Assembly: GCA_016791005.1 (NCBI GenBank)
Contig: JAEUNY010000070.1
Location: 1 to 41,312 of the forward strand
DNA from: Zoogloeaceae bacterium
Lineage (GTDB): Bacteria > Pseudomonadota > Gammaproteobacteria > Burkholderiales > Rhodocyclaceae
Direction: 5' to 3'
DNA: 41,312 nucleotides
The notes beneath the pieces are model-generated. The model was not told the origin of the DNA. It did no database searches and worked only from the letters and a program-made list of their open reading frames with translations. Below, piece after piece: positions 17,891 through 27,156 of this stretch (positions are counted from its first letter, which is position 1; each line of letters opens with the position of its first letter). The translations under genes and the position numbers were made by a program.

Positions 17891-18793
17891 TCAGGCCAGG
17901 GCGGTATCCAAGACCATCATCAGGCAAAAGCCTGCGATCAGCCCCCCAGTGGCCAGGCTCTCGTGGCCCCGGCGGTGGGACTCGGGAATGATCTCGTGGC
18001 TGACCACGAAGAGCATGGCGCCGGCGGCGAATGCAAGGGCCCAGGGCAGCAGGGCCGGGAGATCGACCACCAGACTGGCGCCCAGCACCGCGGCCAGGGG
18101 TTCCGCGAGGCCGGTGGCCGCCGCGACCAGGAATGATTTCACCCGTCCGACGCCAGCACCCGCCAGGGCTGCGGCGACGACGAGGCCCTCGGGGATGTCC
18201 TGGAGGGCGATGCCACCGGCGACCGTCGAACCCCCGCCCTCCTGGCCATAGGCCACACCGATGGCCAGGCCTTCCGGAATGTTGTGGAGGGCGATCGCCG
18301 CCACGAAGAGGCCGATCCGCCCCAGGGGAGCGCCATTCGAACCGTCAACGGTGGGAGCGTGCTCATGGGGGAGGGCGCGATCAGCGGCAAGCAAGGCCAG
18401 GGCGCCGAGGGCGATGCCCCCCGCGGTGAGACCAGCCGCTCCCCAGCTCCCCAGGCCGAGCCGGGTGGCGCCCTCGAGGGCCGGGAGAAGCAGCGAGAAG
18501 GCTGTTGCTGCCAGCATCACTCCGGCGCCAAAGCCCAGCAAGGCATCGACGCTGCGCGCCGAGATCTGCCGGGCCATCAGGATGGGGAAGGCGCCCCCTG
18601 CGGTCGCCAGGGCGGCCACCCAGCCGGCTTGGAGGGCTTCCGCGACAGCGCGGTCGGCGAGGGCGGGGGGAATCCGTGCCACGAGCAGAAGGCCACCCAG
18701 GCCGGTGATCATCCAGCCGACCAAGCGGCGGGCGCCCCGCCCGGAATCGTCGCCGTCGAGGGCTTGGAGGTGTTTGAGGACTCGTTCGCTCAT
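17891..18793 (-). CDS. ZIP family metal transporter
   Basis: A 300-residue inner membrane protein with about eight hydrophobic segments, likely importing zinc or other divalent cations. The family's metal-binding helices carry HNIPEG and QDIPEG, and a further SHEIIPESH lies in a later helix. The cytosolic N-terminus holds about 25 residues before the first helix. A histidine-containing loop (LPHEHAP) lies between helices 3 and 4. AGGAGAA precedes the ATG. Upstream is an AT-rich inverted repeat (18860-18886) that could be an operator. It resembles GufA/ZupT-type ZIPs; the metal is not determined. Confidence 0.9.
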   Translation of the reverse strand: MSERVLKHLQALDGDDSGRGARRLVGWMITGLGGLLLVARIPPALADRAVAEALQAGWVAALATAGGAFPILMARQISARSVDALLGFGAGVMLAATAFSLLLPALEGATRLGLGSWGAAGLTAGGIALGALALLAADRALPHEHAPTVDGSNGAPLGRIGLFVAAIALHNIPEGLAIGVAYGQEGGGSTVAGGIALQDIPEGLVVAAALAGAGVGRVKSFLVAAATGLAEPLAAVLGASLVVDLPALLPWALAFAAGAMLFVVSHEIIPESHRRGHESLATGGLIAGFCLMMVLDTALA

Positions 18794-18859
18794 CGGGGTT
18801 CTCCTGAATGGCCGGTGGGGGACTGGGGTCCAGATTACGGAATGGCTGTGGATAGCGCA

Positions 18860-18886
18860 AAATGATTAAAACAATCTAAATCATTT
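18860..18886. promoter_or_regulatory. AT-rich dyad upstream of the ZIP gene
   Basis: AAATGATT (18860-18867) and AATCATTT (18879-18886) form a perfect 8-base dyad with an 11-base AT-rich centre. It stands out in GC-rich surroundings. It lies 67 bases upstream of the ZIP start codon and about 180 bases upstream of dnaX. The sequence has some likeness to Fur/Zur-type boxes, but the spacing is not standard. Confidence 0.5.
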
Positions 18887-19063
18887 AGAACGGCTATCTT
18901 CTGGATGTGGCTTTGGGGGGCGCCCCCTCGGCGATTCGCTCGGCGCAATCTCAGGGGTGGTCGGGTTTGGCAAGGGGGCAGGGCCTCCGGCAGCCCAGGG
19001 AATCGGGCGGGTGGCGGTTGTGTCGGGTCCGGTCGGGATCGCCCTGCTGCTAGAATGCCGCCC

Positions 19064-20836
19064 ATGGCTTATCAGGTACTGGCCCGCAAGTGGCGCCCCA
19101 GGAGCTTTGACACCCTCGTCGGGCAGGAGCACGTGGTGCGGGCCCTGACCCACGCCCTGACCACCGGGCGCTTGCACCATGCCTATCTCTTCACCGGCAC
19201 CCGCGGGGTGGGCAAGACCACGATTTCCCGCATCCTTGCCAAGTCCCTCAATTGCGTGACCGGGGTGACCGCCACACCCTGCGGCCAGTGCGAGGCCTGC
19301 GTCGCCATCGACGCTGACCGCTTCCCCGATTACGTGGAAATGGATGCCGCGTCGAACCGGGGCGTGGAGGACATGGCCTCGCTGCTGGACAAGGCGGTGT
19401 ATGCGCCGGTCTCCGGCCGCTACAAGGTGTACATGATCGACGAAGTGCACATGCTGACCGGCCATGCCTTCAACGCGATGTTGAAGACGCTGGAGGAGCC
19501 GCCGGAGCATGTGAAGTTCATCCTCGCCACCACCGATCCGCAGAAAATTCCGGTGACGGTGCTCTCCCGATGCCTGCAGTTCAATCTGAAGCAGATGCCG
19601 CCGGACCGGATCGTGGGTCATCTGGCGGGGCTGCTCGAAGCCGAAGGCGTTCCCTTTGAGCCTCTCGCCCTGCGTCATATCGCGCGGGGCGCGGAAGGTT
19701 CCATGCGGGACGCCCTGTCGCTGCTGGACCAGGCCATTGCCCATGGCGGCGGGCGCGTCGAGGAGTCGGCGGTGCAGGACATGCTGGGGGCGGTGGGCGA
19801 CGAGCATCTTCACGCCCTGCTCGCCGCGCTGGCTTCAGGGGACGTGGCGGCACTCCTGGCGGTGGCGGACGCGATGCGCTCCCGCAGCCTCTCCTTCGGG
19901 GCCGCGTTACAAGGTCTAGCCAGCCTGCTCCATCGGACTGCGCTGCTGCAGTTTGCCCCTGAAGCTTTGCCGGATGAGGGCGAGCGGGCGGTGCTGGCGC
20001 CCCATGTCGAGGCCTTCGATCCGGAGTTCCTGCAACTCGCTTACCAGATTGTGATTCACGGCCGGGACGAACTGCCGCTGGCTCCCGACGAATATGCCGG
20101 CTTCAGCATGACCTTGCTGCGTCTCTTCGCCTTCCGGCCAGAAACGCCCGGCGGGCTTGGGGGCGGCGCGCCCTCCGGCCCTGAACCGGGGGCGGCGCGG
20201 GCACGGTCGTGGCGGGGAGGGGAGGCGCGTGGCGGTGCGGCCCCGCAATCCACCGACGGCGCCCCGCCGTCGGAGCGGGGCGCGCGTCAACCTGGCGGCC
20301 CGGAGGGGCCGCTCGCCGAGGTGGGGAGAGCACCAGCAATTGTGCCGCCACCCGCGGCGGATTTCCCTGACGGGCCGAAGGCGGAGATGTCGCGCGATTG
20401 CCCAGAGGGGAATCCGGGCGCAACGCCGTCCCTCGCTGACCCGGCTGCCTTGATGGAGGGAGACTGGCACGCCCTCCTCGCGACCTTGAAGCTTGGCGGC
20501 ATGGTCCGCCAGCTTGCCCAGCATTGCGAAAAGCTACGCTTTGGGGACGGGCTTTTGCGCCTGCGGCTCGCCGATACCCACGGCCATCTCATGGCGATGA
20601 ACCGGGGCGCGGCGGAGAAACTGCAGGCCGAACTCAGCGCCCATTTCGGGCAACCGGTGCGGGTGGCCATCGAAATTGGCAAGGTCGCCTCGGAAACCCC
20701 GGCCCAGCGGGAGGCGGTGGCTCAGGCCGAGCGCCACAAAGCGGCGGTGGCGGCGCTGACCCAGGACCCGTTCGTCCAGGGCATTATTGAACGACTCGAT
20801 GCGACACTCGAGGTAGCGTCGGTCAAACCTCTTTAA
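19064..20836 (+). CDS. dnaX: DNA polymerase III subunit tau
   Basis: A 590-residue clamp-loader ATPase. The start is the conserved [12 protein letters not shown]. The Walker A motif GTRGVGKT is at 45-52, a zinc site at Cys64, Cys73, Cys76 and Cys79, and Walker B VYMIDE at 122-127. Residues about 360-460 form a Gly/Pro/Ala/Arg-rich disordered linker, followed by a C-terminal domain (about 460-590) that should bind the polymerase core. I see no A-rich slippery heptamer like the one that makes gamma in E. coli, so only tau is supported. The longer frame from 18905 is not family-like. ybaB and recR follow, the usual order. Confidence 0.95.
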   Translation: MAYQVLARKWRPRSFDTLVGQEHVVRALTHALTTGRLHHAYLFTGTRGVGKTTISRILAKSLNCVTGVTATPCGQCEACVAIDADRFPDYVEMDAASNRGVEDMASLLDKAVYAPVSGRYKVYMIDEVHMLTGHAFNAMLKTLEEPPEHVKFILATTDPQKIPVTVLSRCLQFNLKQMPPDRIVGHLAGLLEAEGVPFEPLALRHIARGAEGSMRDALSLLDQAIAHGGGRVEESAVQDMLGAVGDEHLHALLAALASGDVAALLAVADAMRSRSLSFGAALQGLASLLHRTALLQFAPEALPDEGERAVLAPHVEAFDPEFLQLAYQIVIHGRDELPLAPDEYAGFSMTLLRLFAFRPETPGGLGGGAPSGPEPGAARARSWRGGEARGGAAPQSTDGAPPSERGARQPGGPEGPLAEVGRAPAIVPPPAADFPDGPKAEMSRDCPEGNPGATPSLADPAALMEGDWHALLATLKLGGMVRQLAQHCEKLRFGDGLLRLRLADTHGHLMAMNRGAAEKLQAELSAHFGQPVRVAIEIGKVASETPAQREAVAQAERHKAAVAALTQDPFVQGIIERLDATLEVASVKPL

Positions 20837-20861
20837 CCCGCTCGTTGATGGAGTCAGCAAG

Positions 20862-21185
20862 ATGATGAAAGGCGGCCTCGGCGGCTTGATGAAACAGGCC
20901 CAGCAGATGCAGGAAAACATGAAGAAGATGCAGGATCAGCTCGCGACCATCGAGGTCGAGGGCCAGTCCGGTGCCGGCATGGTGAAGGTGACCATGACCT
21001 GCAAATATGATGTGCGTCGCGTCGCCATCGACCCCTCGGTGATGGACGACAAGGAAATGCTGGAAGACCTTCTGGCGGCAGCGGTGAATGATGCGGTGCG
21101 CCGCGTGGAGGCCACCACCCAGGAAAAAATGGCCGGGTTTACCGCCGGCCTCAATCTACCCCCCGGCATGAAGCTACCGTTCTGA
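20862..21185 (+). CDS. YbaB/EbfC family nucleoid-associated protein
   Basis: A 107-residue DNA-binding protein. It starts [24 protein letters not shown], the typical amphipathic helix, followed by [14 protein letters not shown] and a C-terminal [12 protein letters not shown]. Homologues form dimers that bind DNA and are linked with the nucleoid. It lies 25 bases after dnaX and 53 bases before recR, in the conserved dnaX-ybaB-recR order. Confidence 0.95.
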   Translation: MMKGGLGGLMKQAQQMQENMKKMQDQLATIEVEGQSGAGMVKVTMTCKYDVRRVAIDPSVMDDKEMLEDLLAAAVNDAVRRVEATTQEKMAGFTAGLNLPPGMKLPF

Positions 21186-21238
21186 GTCGTGGCTCGGGTG
21201 CATCCCTTGCCGAAGTGCGTGGAGTCCAGGGTGCGGCG

Positions 21239-21847
21239 ATGAGCCCGACGAGCCTGGACGAGTTGATCGATGCGCTCCGCTGCCTGCCAGGGGTCGGCCC
21301 CAAGTCGGCCCAACGGATGGCCTACCATCTACTGCAGCGAGATCAGCGGGGCGCCGAGCGTTTGTCGAAGGCGCTTTCCCACGCCCTGCGGGTGCTGCGT
21401 CACTGCGCGCGCTGCAATACGTTCTGCGAGGGCGAGGTGTGCGAGCGTTGCGCCTCGTCGCGGCGGGATTCCCGCCTCCTATGCGTGGTCGAGATGCCGG
21501 TGGATCTGGCGATGCTGGAACAGACCCATGCCTACCAGGGCCTCTACTACGTGTTGATGGGGCGCCTGTCACCTCTGGATGGCATTGGGCCTCGGGAACT
21601 GGGCTTGGAAAAACTCATCGCCCGTGCTTCCGACGGGACGGTGGAAGAGGTGATCCTGGCCACAAATTTCACCAACGAGGGCGAGGTCACGGCGCACACC
21701 ATCGGCGAACTGCTACGGGCCCGAGGGCTCAAGGTCAGCCGGATCGCCCGGGGCCTGCCAGTGGGGGGGGAGCTGGAGCATTCCGACACTGGAACCATTG
21801 CCCAGGCGCTACTGGAGCGGCGTCCCACCCAGGAGCCATCGGGATGA
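21239..21847 (+). CDS. recR: Recombination protein RecR
   Basis: A 202-residue protein of RecFOR gap repair. The N-terminal helix-hairpin-helix has [14 protein letters not shown]. The four-cysteine zinc finger is [16 protein letters not shown]. The Toprim domain (about 80-175) follows with [12 protein letters not shown] and the YHVLMG-like block [16 protein letters not shown]. The ATG at 21239 matches the family; a GTG or ATG at 21215 would add eight odd residues. The stop overlaps the next gene by ATGA. Confidence 0.95.
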   Translation: MSPTSLDELIDALRCLPGVGPKSAQRMAYHLLQRDQRGAERLSKALSHALRVLRHCARCNTFCEGEVCERCASSRRDSRLLCVVEMPVDLAMLEQTHAYQGLYYVLMGRLSPLDGIGPRELGLEKLIARASDGTVEEVILATNFTNEGEVTAHTIGELLRARGLKVSRIARGLPVGGELEHSDTGTIAQALLERRPTQEPSG

Positions 21848-23043
21848 GCCTGCCTGTCAAGCCTCTGGCCGGAGTGACCGTTCTCGAACTCGGGACGCTC
21901 ATCGCCGGGCCGTTTTGTACGCGCATTCTGGCGGAATTCGGCGCCCGGGTCATCAAGATCGAATCCCCGGACGGCGGGGACCCCCTGCGCCAGTGGCGCA
22001 AGATGTACGAGGGGACCTCGCTGTGGTGGTATGTCCAGGCGCGCAACAAGGAGTCGATGACCGTCAATCTCAAGCATCCGGAGGGGGTCGAGATCGTCCG
22101 CAAACTTGCCCTCCAAGCGGACATCGTGGTGGAGAACTTCCGCCCGGGGGTGCTGGAAAAGCTTGGGCTCGGTTGGGAGGTGCTCTCAGACCTCAACCCC
22201 GGGCTGGTCATGGTGCGCTTATCCGGCTTTGGCCAGACCGGACCCTATCGGGACCAGCCGGGTTTTGGCGCGATTGGCGAATCCATGGGAGGGCTGCGCT
22301 ACGTGACGGGGTTTGGCGATCGGCCCCCGGTCAAGACCGGCGTGTCCATCGGCGATTCCATCGCGGCGCTCTGGGCTGCCCTGGGCGCCCTGATGGCCTT
22401 GCGCCACCGGGAAGTGAATGGCGGTCGTGGCCAGGTGGTGGACGTCGCCCTCTACGAAGCCGTTTTCGCGATGATGGAATCGCTGGTGCCGGAATTCGAT
22501 GTGTTCGGCTTCATCCGTGAGCGGACCGGGAATGTGATGCCCGGGATCACGCCGTCCAACACCCACACCACGCGGGATGGCCGCCACGTCATCGTCGGCG
22601 CCAATGGAGATGCCATCTTTGGCCGTCTCATGCGGGCGCTGGATCGGCCGGATCTGGCCGAGGATACGTCCCTCGCCACGAATGCAGGACGCGATGCGCG
22701 CGCGGCCGAACTCTATGGCGTCATCGACGCCTGGGTCGGCGCTCGCAACATGGAGGACGTCCTGCGGATCCTCAAGGAGGCCGGAGTGCCGGCGAGCCAT
22801 ATCTATTCGGTGGCTGACATGTTCGCCGATCCGCAGTTCGTTGCTCGGGAAATGCTGCAATCGATGACCCTGCCGGACGGCAAGGTTTTTCGAGCCCCGG
22901 CGGTCGTGCCTAAGCTCCAGGAGACGCCGGGTGGCGTGGACAGCCCGGGGCCGGCCCTCGGCGCCCACACGCGGGAAATCCTCGTCGGTCTGGGTTACGA
23001 CGACCGGGCCATCGATCACTTGCGCGAGGTGGGGGCCATCTGA
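21844..23043 (+). CDS. CaiB/BaiF CoA transferase family III protein
   Basis: A 399-residue cytosolic CoA transferase of family III, which moves CoA between carboxylic acids through an Asp-anhydride. The N-terminus has [27 protein letters not shown] and [14 protein letters not shown]. The likely catalytic residue is Asp200 in [25 protein letters not shown] and [10 protein letters not shown] are also family blocks. The substrate pair cannot be read from sequence. The start codon overlaps the recR stop (ATGA), so the two are translationally coupled although the functions look unrelated. Confidence 0.9.
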   Translation: MSLPVKPLAGVTVLELGTLIAGPFCTRILAEFGARVIKIESPDGGDPLRQWRKMYEGTSLWWYVQARNKESMTVNLKHPEGVEIVRKLALQADIVVENFRPGVLEKLGLGWEVLSDLNPGLVMVRLSGFGQTGPYRDQPGFGAIGESMGGLRYVTGFGDRPPVKTGVSIGDSIAALWAALGALMALRHREVNGGRGQVVDVALYEAVFAMMESLVPEFDVFGFIRERTGNVMPGITPSNTHTTRDGRHVIVGANGDAIFGRLMRALDRPDLAEDTSLATNAGRDARAAELYGVIDAWVGARNMEDVLRILKEAGVPASHIYSVADMFADPQFVAREMLQSMTLPDGKVFRAPAVVPKLQETPGGVDSPGPALGAHTREILVGLGYDDRAIDHLREVGAI

Positions 23044-23186
23044 GGGGAAGATGAAGGCTGTCTGCCATCGCATTGCGGGGGTTTCCTGCGTTTGCAGTGG
23101 CGTTGGGCTTTTTTGGAGTAGGGCTTTTTGCTAAAATCGGCAAGATTTTTTGCTGCGCCTTTTCGGTTCCTTTGGGGATAAGGGTC

Positions 23187-23780
23187 ATGAGCGTTGATGA
23201 AAAGATGGATAACGGCCGCCGGCAGCTTCTCGTTGCCACTTCGGCGGTGGGGGGGGCCATCGGTGTGGCGGCGGCAGTGCCCTTTGTGGCCAGCCTGACG
23301 CCGTCTGAGCGGGCCAAGGCGGCTGGTGCGCCGGTCGAGGCGGATATCGGCAAGCTCGCTCCGGGCGAGATGATGACCGTCGAATGGCGCGGCAAGCCGG
23401 TGTGGATTCTGCGTCGGACGCCGGAAATGCTGGAGTCTTTGAAAAAGACCGATCCGCTGGTGAGCGATCCGGGCTCGGAAAAGCCGATGCAGCCGGAATA
23501 CGCCAAGAATGAATACCGCTCCATCAAGCCGGAATTCCTGGTCGCGGTGGGGATTTGCACCCACCTTGGCTGCTCCCCGTCTTCCAAGTTCAAGTCCGGT
23601 GCGGACAGCGGTCTTGGGGACGACTGGTTTGGCGGCTTCTTGTGCCCCTGCCACGGTTCCACCTTCGATCTGGCGGGGCGGGTTTACAAGAGCAAGCCTG
23701 CGCCGGACAACCTCGAAGTGCCGCCCCACAAGTATCTGTCGGACGCGAAACTCCTTATCGGCGATGACGGAAAGGCTTAA
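23187..23780 (+). CDS. petA: Ubiquinol-cytochrome c reductase Rieske iron-sulfur subunit
   Basis: A 197-residue [2Fe-2S] protein of cytochrome bc1. A twin-arginine-type N-terminus (NGRRQLL, Arg11-Arg12) leads into a single membrane anchor (about 15-35). Cluster motifs are CTHLGC (Cys124, His126) and CPCHGS (Cys153, His156). Cys129 and Cys155 would form the disulfide. The ATG at 23187 gives a family-like start. A possible -10 element TAAAAT lies at 23132-23137. petB follows after three bases. Confidence 0.96.
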   Translation: MSVDEKMDNGRRQLLVATSAVGGAIGVAAAVPFVASLTPSERAKAAGAPVEADIGKLAPGEMMTVEWRGKPVWILRRTPEMLESLKKTDPLVSDPGSEKPMQPEYAKNEYRSIKPEFLVAVGICTHLGCSPSSKFKSGADSGLGDDWFGGFLCPCHGSTFDLAGRVYKSKPAPDNLEVPPHKYLSDAKLLIGDDGKA

Positions 23781-23783
23781 GCA

Positions 23784-25052
23784 ATGACCACCAAGGCTGA
23801 AGCGGTTATCAACTGGATTGACGAGCGGTTTCCGCTCACGGCGTCGATCAAGGGTCATTTGACCGAGTACTACGCGCCGAAGAACTTCAACTTCTGGTAT
23901 TTCTTCGGGTCCCTGGCGCTCATGGTGCTGGTGATCCAGATCGTGACCGGGATTTTCCTGGTCATGCACTACAAGCCTGACGCGTCCCTCAACGCCGCAG
24001 GGGTGCCGGTGGCCTTTGCCAGCGTCGAATACATCATGCGGGATGTGCCGGGTGGGTGGCTCATCCGCTACATGCACTCGACCGGCGCCTCGGCGTTTTT
24101 CATCGTCGTGTATCTGCACATGTTCCGCGGCCTGCTCTACGGTTCCTACCGCAAGCCCCGCGAACTGATCTGGATCTTCGGCGTGCTGATCTTCTTGGCG
24201 CTGATGGCGGAAGCCTTTATGGGCTACCTGCTGCCCTGGGGGCAGATGTCCTTCTGGGGCGCCCAGGTGATCGTAAACCTGTTCTCCGCGATTCCGGTGA
24301 TCGGTCCCGACCTCTCCCTGGTAATTCGGGGCGATTATGTGGTGTCCGACGCCACCCTGAACCGCTTCTTCTCCTTCCACGTCATCGCGGTGCCGTTGGT
24401 GCTGATCGGCTTGGTGGCGGCCCATATCGTGGCGCTTCATGAGGTGGGTTCCAACAACCCGGACGGGGTCGAGATCAAGAAGAAAAAGGACGCCAACGGC
24501 ATTCCCCTCGATGGCATTCCCTTCCATCCGTATTACACGGTGAAGGACATCGTCGGGGTCGTCGCCTTCCTGTTCGTCTTCACGGCCATCGTGTTCTTTG
24601 CACCGGAAGGCGGCGGTTACTTCCTGGAGTTCAACAACTTCATCCCCGCCGATCCCTTGAAGACGCCGCCGCACATCGCTCCGGTGTGGTACTTCACGCC
24701 CTTCTATTCGGTGCTCCGTGCGGTGACTTACCCGCTCTTCGGCATCGATGCGAAGTTCTGGGGCGTGGTGGCGATGGGTGCCGCGGTGGTCATCATTGCC
24801 TTCCTGCCTTGGCTGGACCGTAGTCCGGTGAAATCCATCCGCTACAAGGGCCCGTTGTTCAAGGCGATTCTGGCGGTTTTCGTCGTGGCCTTCGTGATCC
24901 TCGGTTATCTGGGCGTGCTGCCGCCGACCCCGGGGCGGACCCTGGTTTCCCAGATCTGCTCGGTCATTTACTTCGGCTTCTTCCTGCTCATGCCGTGGTA
25001 CTCCAAGATGGACCAGTGCAAACCCGAACCGGAAAGGGTCAATTTCAAATGA
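23784..25052 (+). CDS. petB: Cytochrome b of the bc1 complex
   Basis: A 422-residue integral membrane subunit with two b haems and the quinol sites. Haem-ligand histidines occur in the two helices containing MHSTGASAFFIVVYLH and FFSFHVIAVPLVLIGLVAAH. The Qo-site motif, PEWY in mitochondria, reads PVWY here (Pro300 to Tyr303). There are eight or more hydrophobic helices plus a C-terminal extension. It sits between petA (three bases upstream) and petC (ATGA overlap), the usual operon. Confidence 0.96.
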   Translation: MTTKAEAVINWIDERFPLTASIKGHLTEYYAPKNFNFWYFFGSLALMVLVIQIVTGIFLVMHYKPDASLNAAGVPVAFASVEYIMRDVPGGWLIRYMHSTGASAFFIVVYLHMFRGLLYGSYRKPRELIWIFGVLIFLALMAEAFMGYLLPWGQMSFWGAQVIVNLFSAIPVIGPDLSLVIRGDYVVSDATLNRFFSFHVIAVPLVLIGLVAAHIVALHEVGSNNPDGVEIKKKKDANGIPLDGIPFHPYYTVKDIVGVVAFLFVFTAIVFFAPEGGGYFLEFNNFIPADPLKTPPHIAPVWYFTPFYSVLRAVTYPLFGIDAKFWGVVAMGAAVVIIAFLPWLDRSPVKSIRYKGPLFKAILAVFVVAFVILGYLGVLPPTPGRTLVSQICSVIYFGFFLLMPWYSKMDQCKPEPERVNFK

Positions 25053-25816
25053 ATAGCCGCGGATTGAAAATGATCAAAAAACTGCTGCTGGCTTCGGTGT
25101 TGGTCCCTGCCGCCGTTCTGGCGAGCGGGCCGGAACTACACCTCGATAAGGCGCCCGTGAGCAACGATCCGGCCGCCCTCCAGCATGGCGCGAAGCTCTT
25201 CGTGAACTATTGCCTGAACTGCCATGGTGCGAGCTATGTGCGCTACAACCGGCTCACGGAAATTGGCCTCTCCACCGACGCGATCAAGGACAACCTGATG
25301 TTCACCGCCGAAAAGGTGGGGGAGCAAATGACGATTGCCATGCGCCCGGCCGAGGCGAAAGCCTGGTTTGGTGCCGCGCCACCGGATCTCTCCGTGATCG
25401 CCCGGTCCCGCGCGTCGGAGTTTGGGTCGGGTGCTGACTGGCTTTACACCTACCTCCGCACCTTTTATCGGGATCCGGCCCGGCCGACTGGCTGGAACAA
25501 CGTGATCTTCGAGAACGTGGGGATGCCCCACATCCTGTATGAACTGCAGGGCGAGCAGGTTGCAAAGATTTCCGAAAAGGACGACGGCCACGGCGGCAAG
25601 GCCAAGGAAATCACCCTGGAACTGGCCAAGCCAGGCAAGTTGTCGAAGGATGAATACGACAAGGCCGTCGGCGATCTCGTGTCCTATCTGGTGTGGATGG
25701 GCGAGCCCGTCGCCGATAAGCGTAAAGCGATCGGCAAAGTCGTCCTAGCGGCGTTGGCCGGCTTGTTCGTCCTGTCCTTCGCCCTGAAGAAGAACTACTG
25801 GAAGGACATCCACTAA
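25049..25816 (+). CDS. petC: Cytochrome c1
   Basis: A 255-residue subunit of bc1 exposed to the periplasm. A signal peptide covers about residues 1-26 (MIKKLLLASVLVPAAVLA). Haem attaches at CLNCH (Cys55, Cys58, His59), with a Met ligand probably in VGMPHIL. A C-terminal helix (about 232-250) anchors the protein, ending in KKNYWKDIH. The ATG at 25049 overlaps the petB stop as ATGA; an internal ATG at 25070 is a possible alternative. A structured gap leads to sspA. Confidence 0.95.
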   Translation: MNSRGLKMIKKLLLASVLVPAAVLASGPELHLDKAPVSNDPAALQHGAKLFVNYCLNCHGASYVRYNRLTEIGLSTDAIKDNLMFTAEKVGEQMTIAMRPAEAKAWFGAAPPDLSVIARSRASEFGSGADWLYTYLRTFYRDPARPTGWNNVIFENVGMPHILYELQGEQVAKISEKDDGHGGKAKEITLELAKPGKLSKDEYDKAVGDLVSYLVWMGEPVADKRKAIGKVVLAALAGLFVLSFALKKNYWKDIH

Positions 25817-25853
25817 GGCTGACTATCAGTCCTGCTTCCAAGTTTTGCCCTTT

Positions 25854-25897
25854 CCGAATCCGCTTTCCGGGCTGAAATGGCCCGGTAGCGGGTTCGG
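25854..25897 (+). repeat. Interrupted hairpin between petC and sspA
   Basis: Three matched stem parts fold onto each other: CGAA/TTCG (outer), CCGCT/AGCGG (middle) and CCGGG/CCCGG (inner), around a nine-base loop. Only short mismatches separate them. There is a weak T tract afterwards (TGTCTTT). It may be a terminator, an attenuator or an RNA processing site. Confidence 0.6.
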
Positions 25898-25918
25898 TGT
25901 CTTTGGAGTTGCCTCGCA

Positions 25919-26515
25919 ATGATGAATCTTTACTCCGGTACGACGGATCCATTCAGTCACCGCTGCCGGATTGTGCTGTACGAGAAGGGTATGGACTTCC
26001 AGGTCATCGATGTCGACCTGTACAACAAGCCCGAAGATATTGCCGTCATCAACCCGTACAACCGGGTACCGGTGTTGGTCGATCGTGATCTCGTCCTCTA
26101 CGAGGCGAACATCATCAATGAATACATCGATGAGCGCTTCCCCCACCCGCAGCTGATGCCGCCCGACCCCATCCTGCGGGCCCGTGCTCGTCAGTTGCTC
26201 CATACTTTCGAAATGGAATTGTTTTCTCACATCTCCATCCTCGAAGAGAACCAGAAAGCCGCCGAAAAATCCCGCATCCATGTCCGGGACCAACTTGTGC
26301 AGTTGGCGGGAATTTTTGCAAAGCAGAAATTCTTGCTCGGGGACGAGTTTTCCATGCTCGATGTCGCCATCGCCCCTTTGCTCTGGCGTCTGGATCACTA
26401 TGGGATCGAGCTACCCAAAGTGGCGGCTCCGATGTCAAAGTATGCTGAACGGATCTTCAGCCGCCAGGGCTTTATCGATGCCCTGACGCCGTCGGAAAAG
26501 GTGATGCGCCGATGA
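25919..26515 (+). CDS. sspA: Stringent starvation protein A homologue
   Basis: A 198-residue member of the glutathione S-transferase fold that binds RNA polymerase in E. coli rather than glutathione. The N-terminal thioredoxin-like domain has LYSGTTDPFSHRCRIVLYEKGMDF, PYNRVPVLVDRDLVLYEANII and YIDERFPHP. The helical domain follows (about 90-198). GGAG lies 10-13 bases before the ATG. Gene order petC-sspA-sspB is characteristic of beta- and gammaproteobacteria. Confidence 0.95.
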   Translation: MMNLYSGTTDPFSHRCRIVLYEKGMDFQVIDVDLYNKPEDIAVINPYNRVPVLVDRDLVLYEANIINEYIDERFPHPQLMPPDPILRARARQLLHTFEMELFSHISILEENQKAAEKSRIHVRDQLVQLAGIFAKQKFLLGDEFSMLDVAIAPLLWRLDHYGIELPKVAAPMSKYAERIFSRQGFIDALTPSEKVMRR

Positions 26516-26579
26516 ACTGCCAAGGGCTTCCGGGGAGCGGCAGTGTTGCTGGCAGGCCCTTACTGGAAGGCGCAAAGCA

Positions 26580-27026
26580 ATGACCGTCTCCACCAAGCCT
26601 TATCTGGTTCGGGCCATCTATGAATGGTGCCTCGATCAGGGCCTGACCCCGTATATCGCCGCTAAGGTGGACGAGGCTACGCGAGTGCCGCCTGGCTACG
26701 CCCGGGATGGGCAGATCGTTCTCAATATCGGGCCAGACGCCACCCACGAGCTTGTCCTCGGGAACGAGCGGATCAGTTTCCAGGCACGGTTTGGCGGTAT
26801 CGCCCATTCACTGTCAGTCCCCGTCCCTAACGTGATGGCGGTGTACGCGCGGGAAAATGGGCACGGCATGGCCTTTGAAATCGATGAGCCAGCCGCGATC
26901 GACGCCAAGCTCGATGCGGAGACCGAAGTCAGCCGCCTTACGCCAGTGGGGAGCGAGTCGAGTTCGGGTGATGACTCCACGAAGCCTCCACCGCCGCCAA
27001 GAAGCCACCTTAAGGTGGTCAAGTAG
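26580..27026 (+). CDS. sspB: ClpXP protease specificity-enhancing factor SspB
   Basis: A 148-residue adaptor that brings ssrA-tagged proteins to ClpXP. The folded domain (about 1-105) has TKPYLVRAIYEWCLDQGLTPY and FQARFGG. A flexible tail rich in Ser, Asp and Pro ends in HLKVVK, which matches the C-terminal ClpX-binding motif of SspB. It lies 64 bases after sspA, and a terminator follows at 27035. Confidence 0.95.
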   Translation: MTVSTKPYLVRAIYEWCLDQGLTPYIAAKVDEATRVPPGYARDGQIVLNIGPDATHELVLGNERISFQARFGGIAHSLSVPVPNVMAVYARENGHGMAFEIDEPAAIDAKLDAETEVSRLTPVGSESSSGDDSTKPPPPPRSHLKVVK

Positions 27027-27034
27027 GTGAAGGA

Positions 27035-27062
27035 GGGCCCGGATTCGGCCGGGCCCCATTTT
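27035..27062 (+). terminator. Terminator after sspB
   Basis: GGGCCCGG (27035-27042) pairs with CCGGGCCC (27049-27056) around a six-base loop, followed by CATTTTG. The T run is short but the stem is strong. It closes the pet-ssp unit before the hemerythrin gene. Confidence 0.8.
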
Positions 27063-27156
27063 GATCGCTTTCAGGGTGTCCCCCTCCTTGGGGCAGAGCC
27101 CTTGGAAAGCATTGCCGGTTGGACAGGGGACGACCGGTTGATGAGGAGGAGTGAAG

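Noticed and set aside
18890-19063. Possible 4.5S SRP RNA upstream of dnaX
   Set aside because: The conserved core with GGAAGCAGCC is absent; only GC-rich sequence is present.
19064-20836. Programmed frameshift in dnaX that would make gamma
   Set aside because: No A-rich slippery heptamer or following stem-loop could be found in the linker region.
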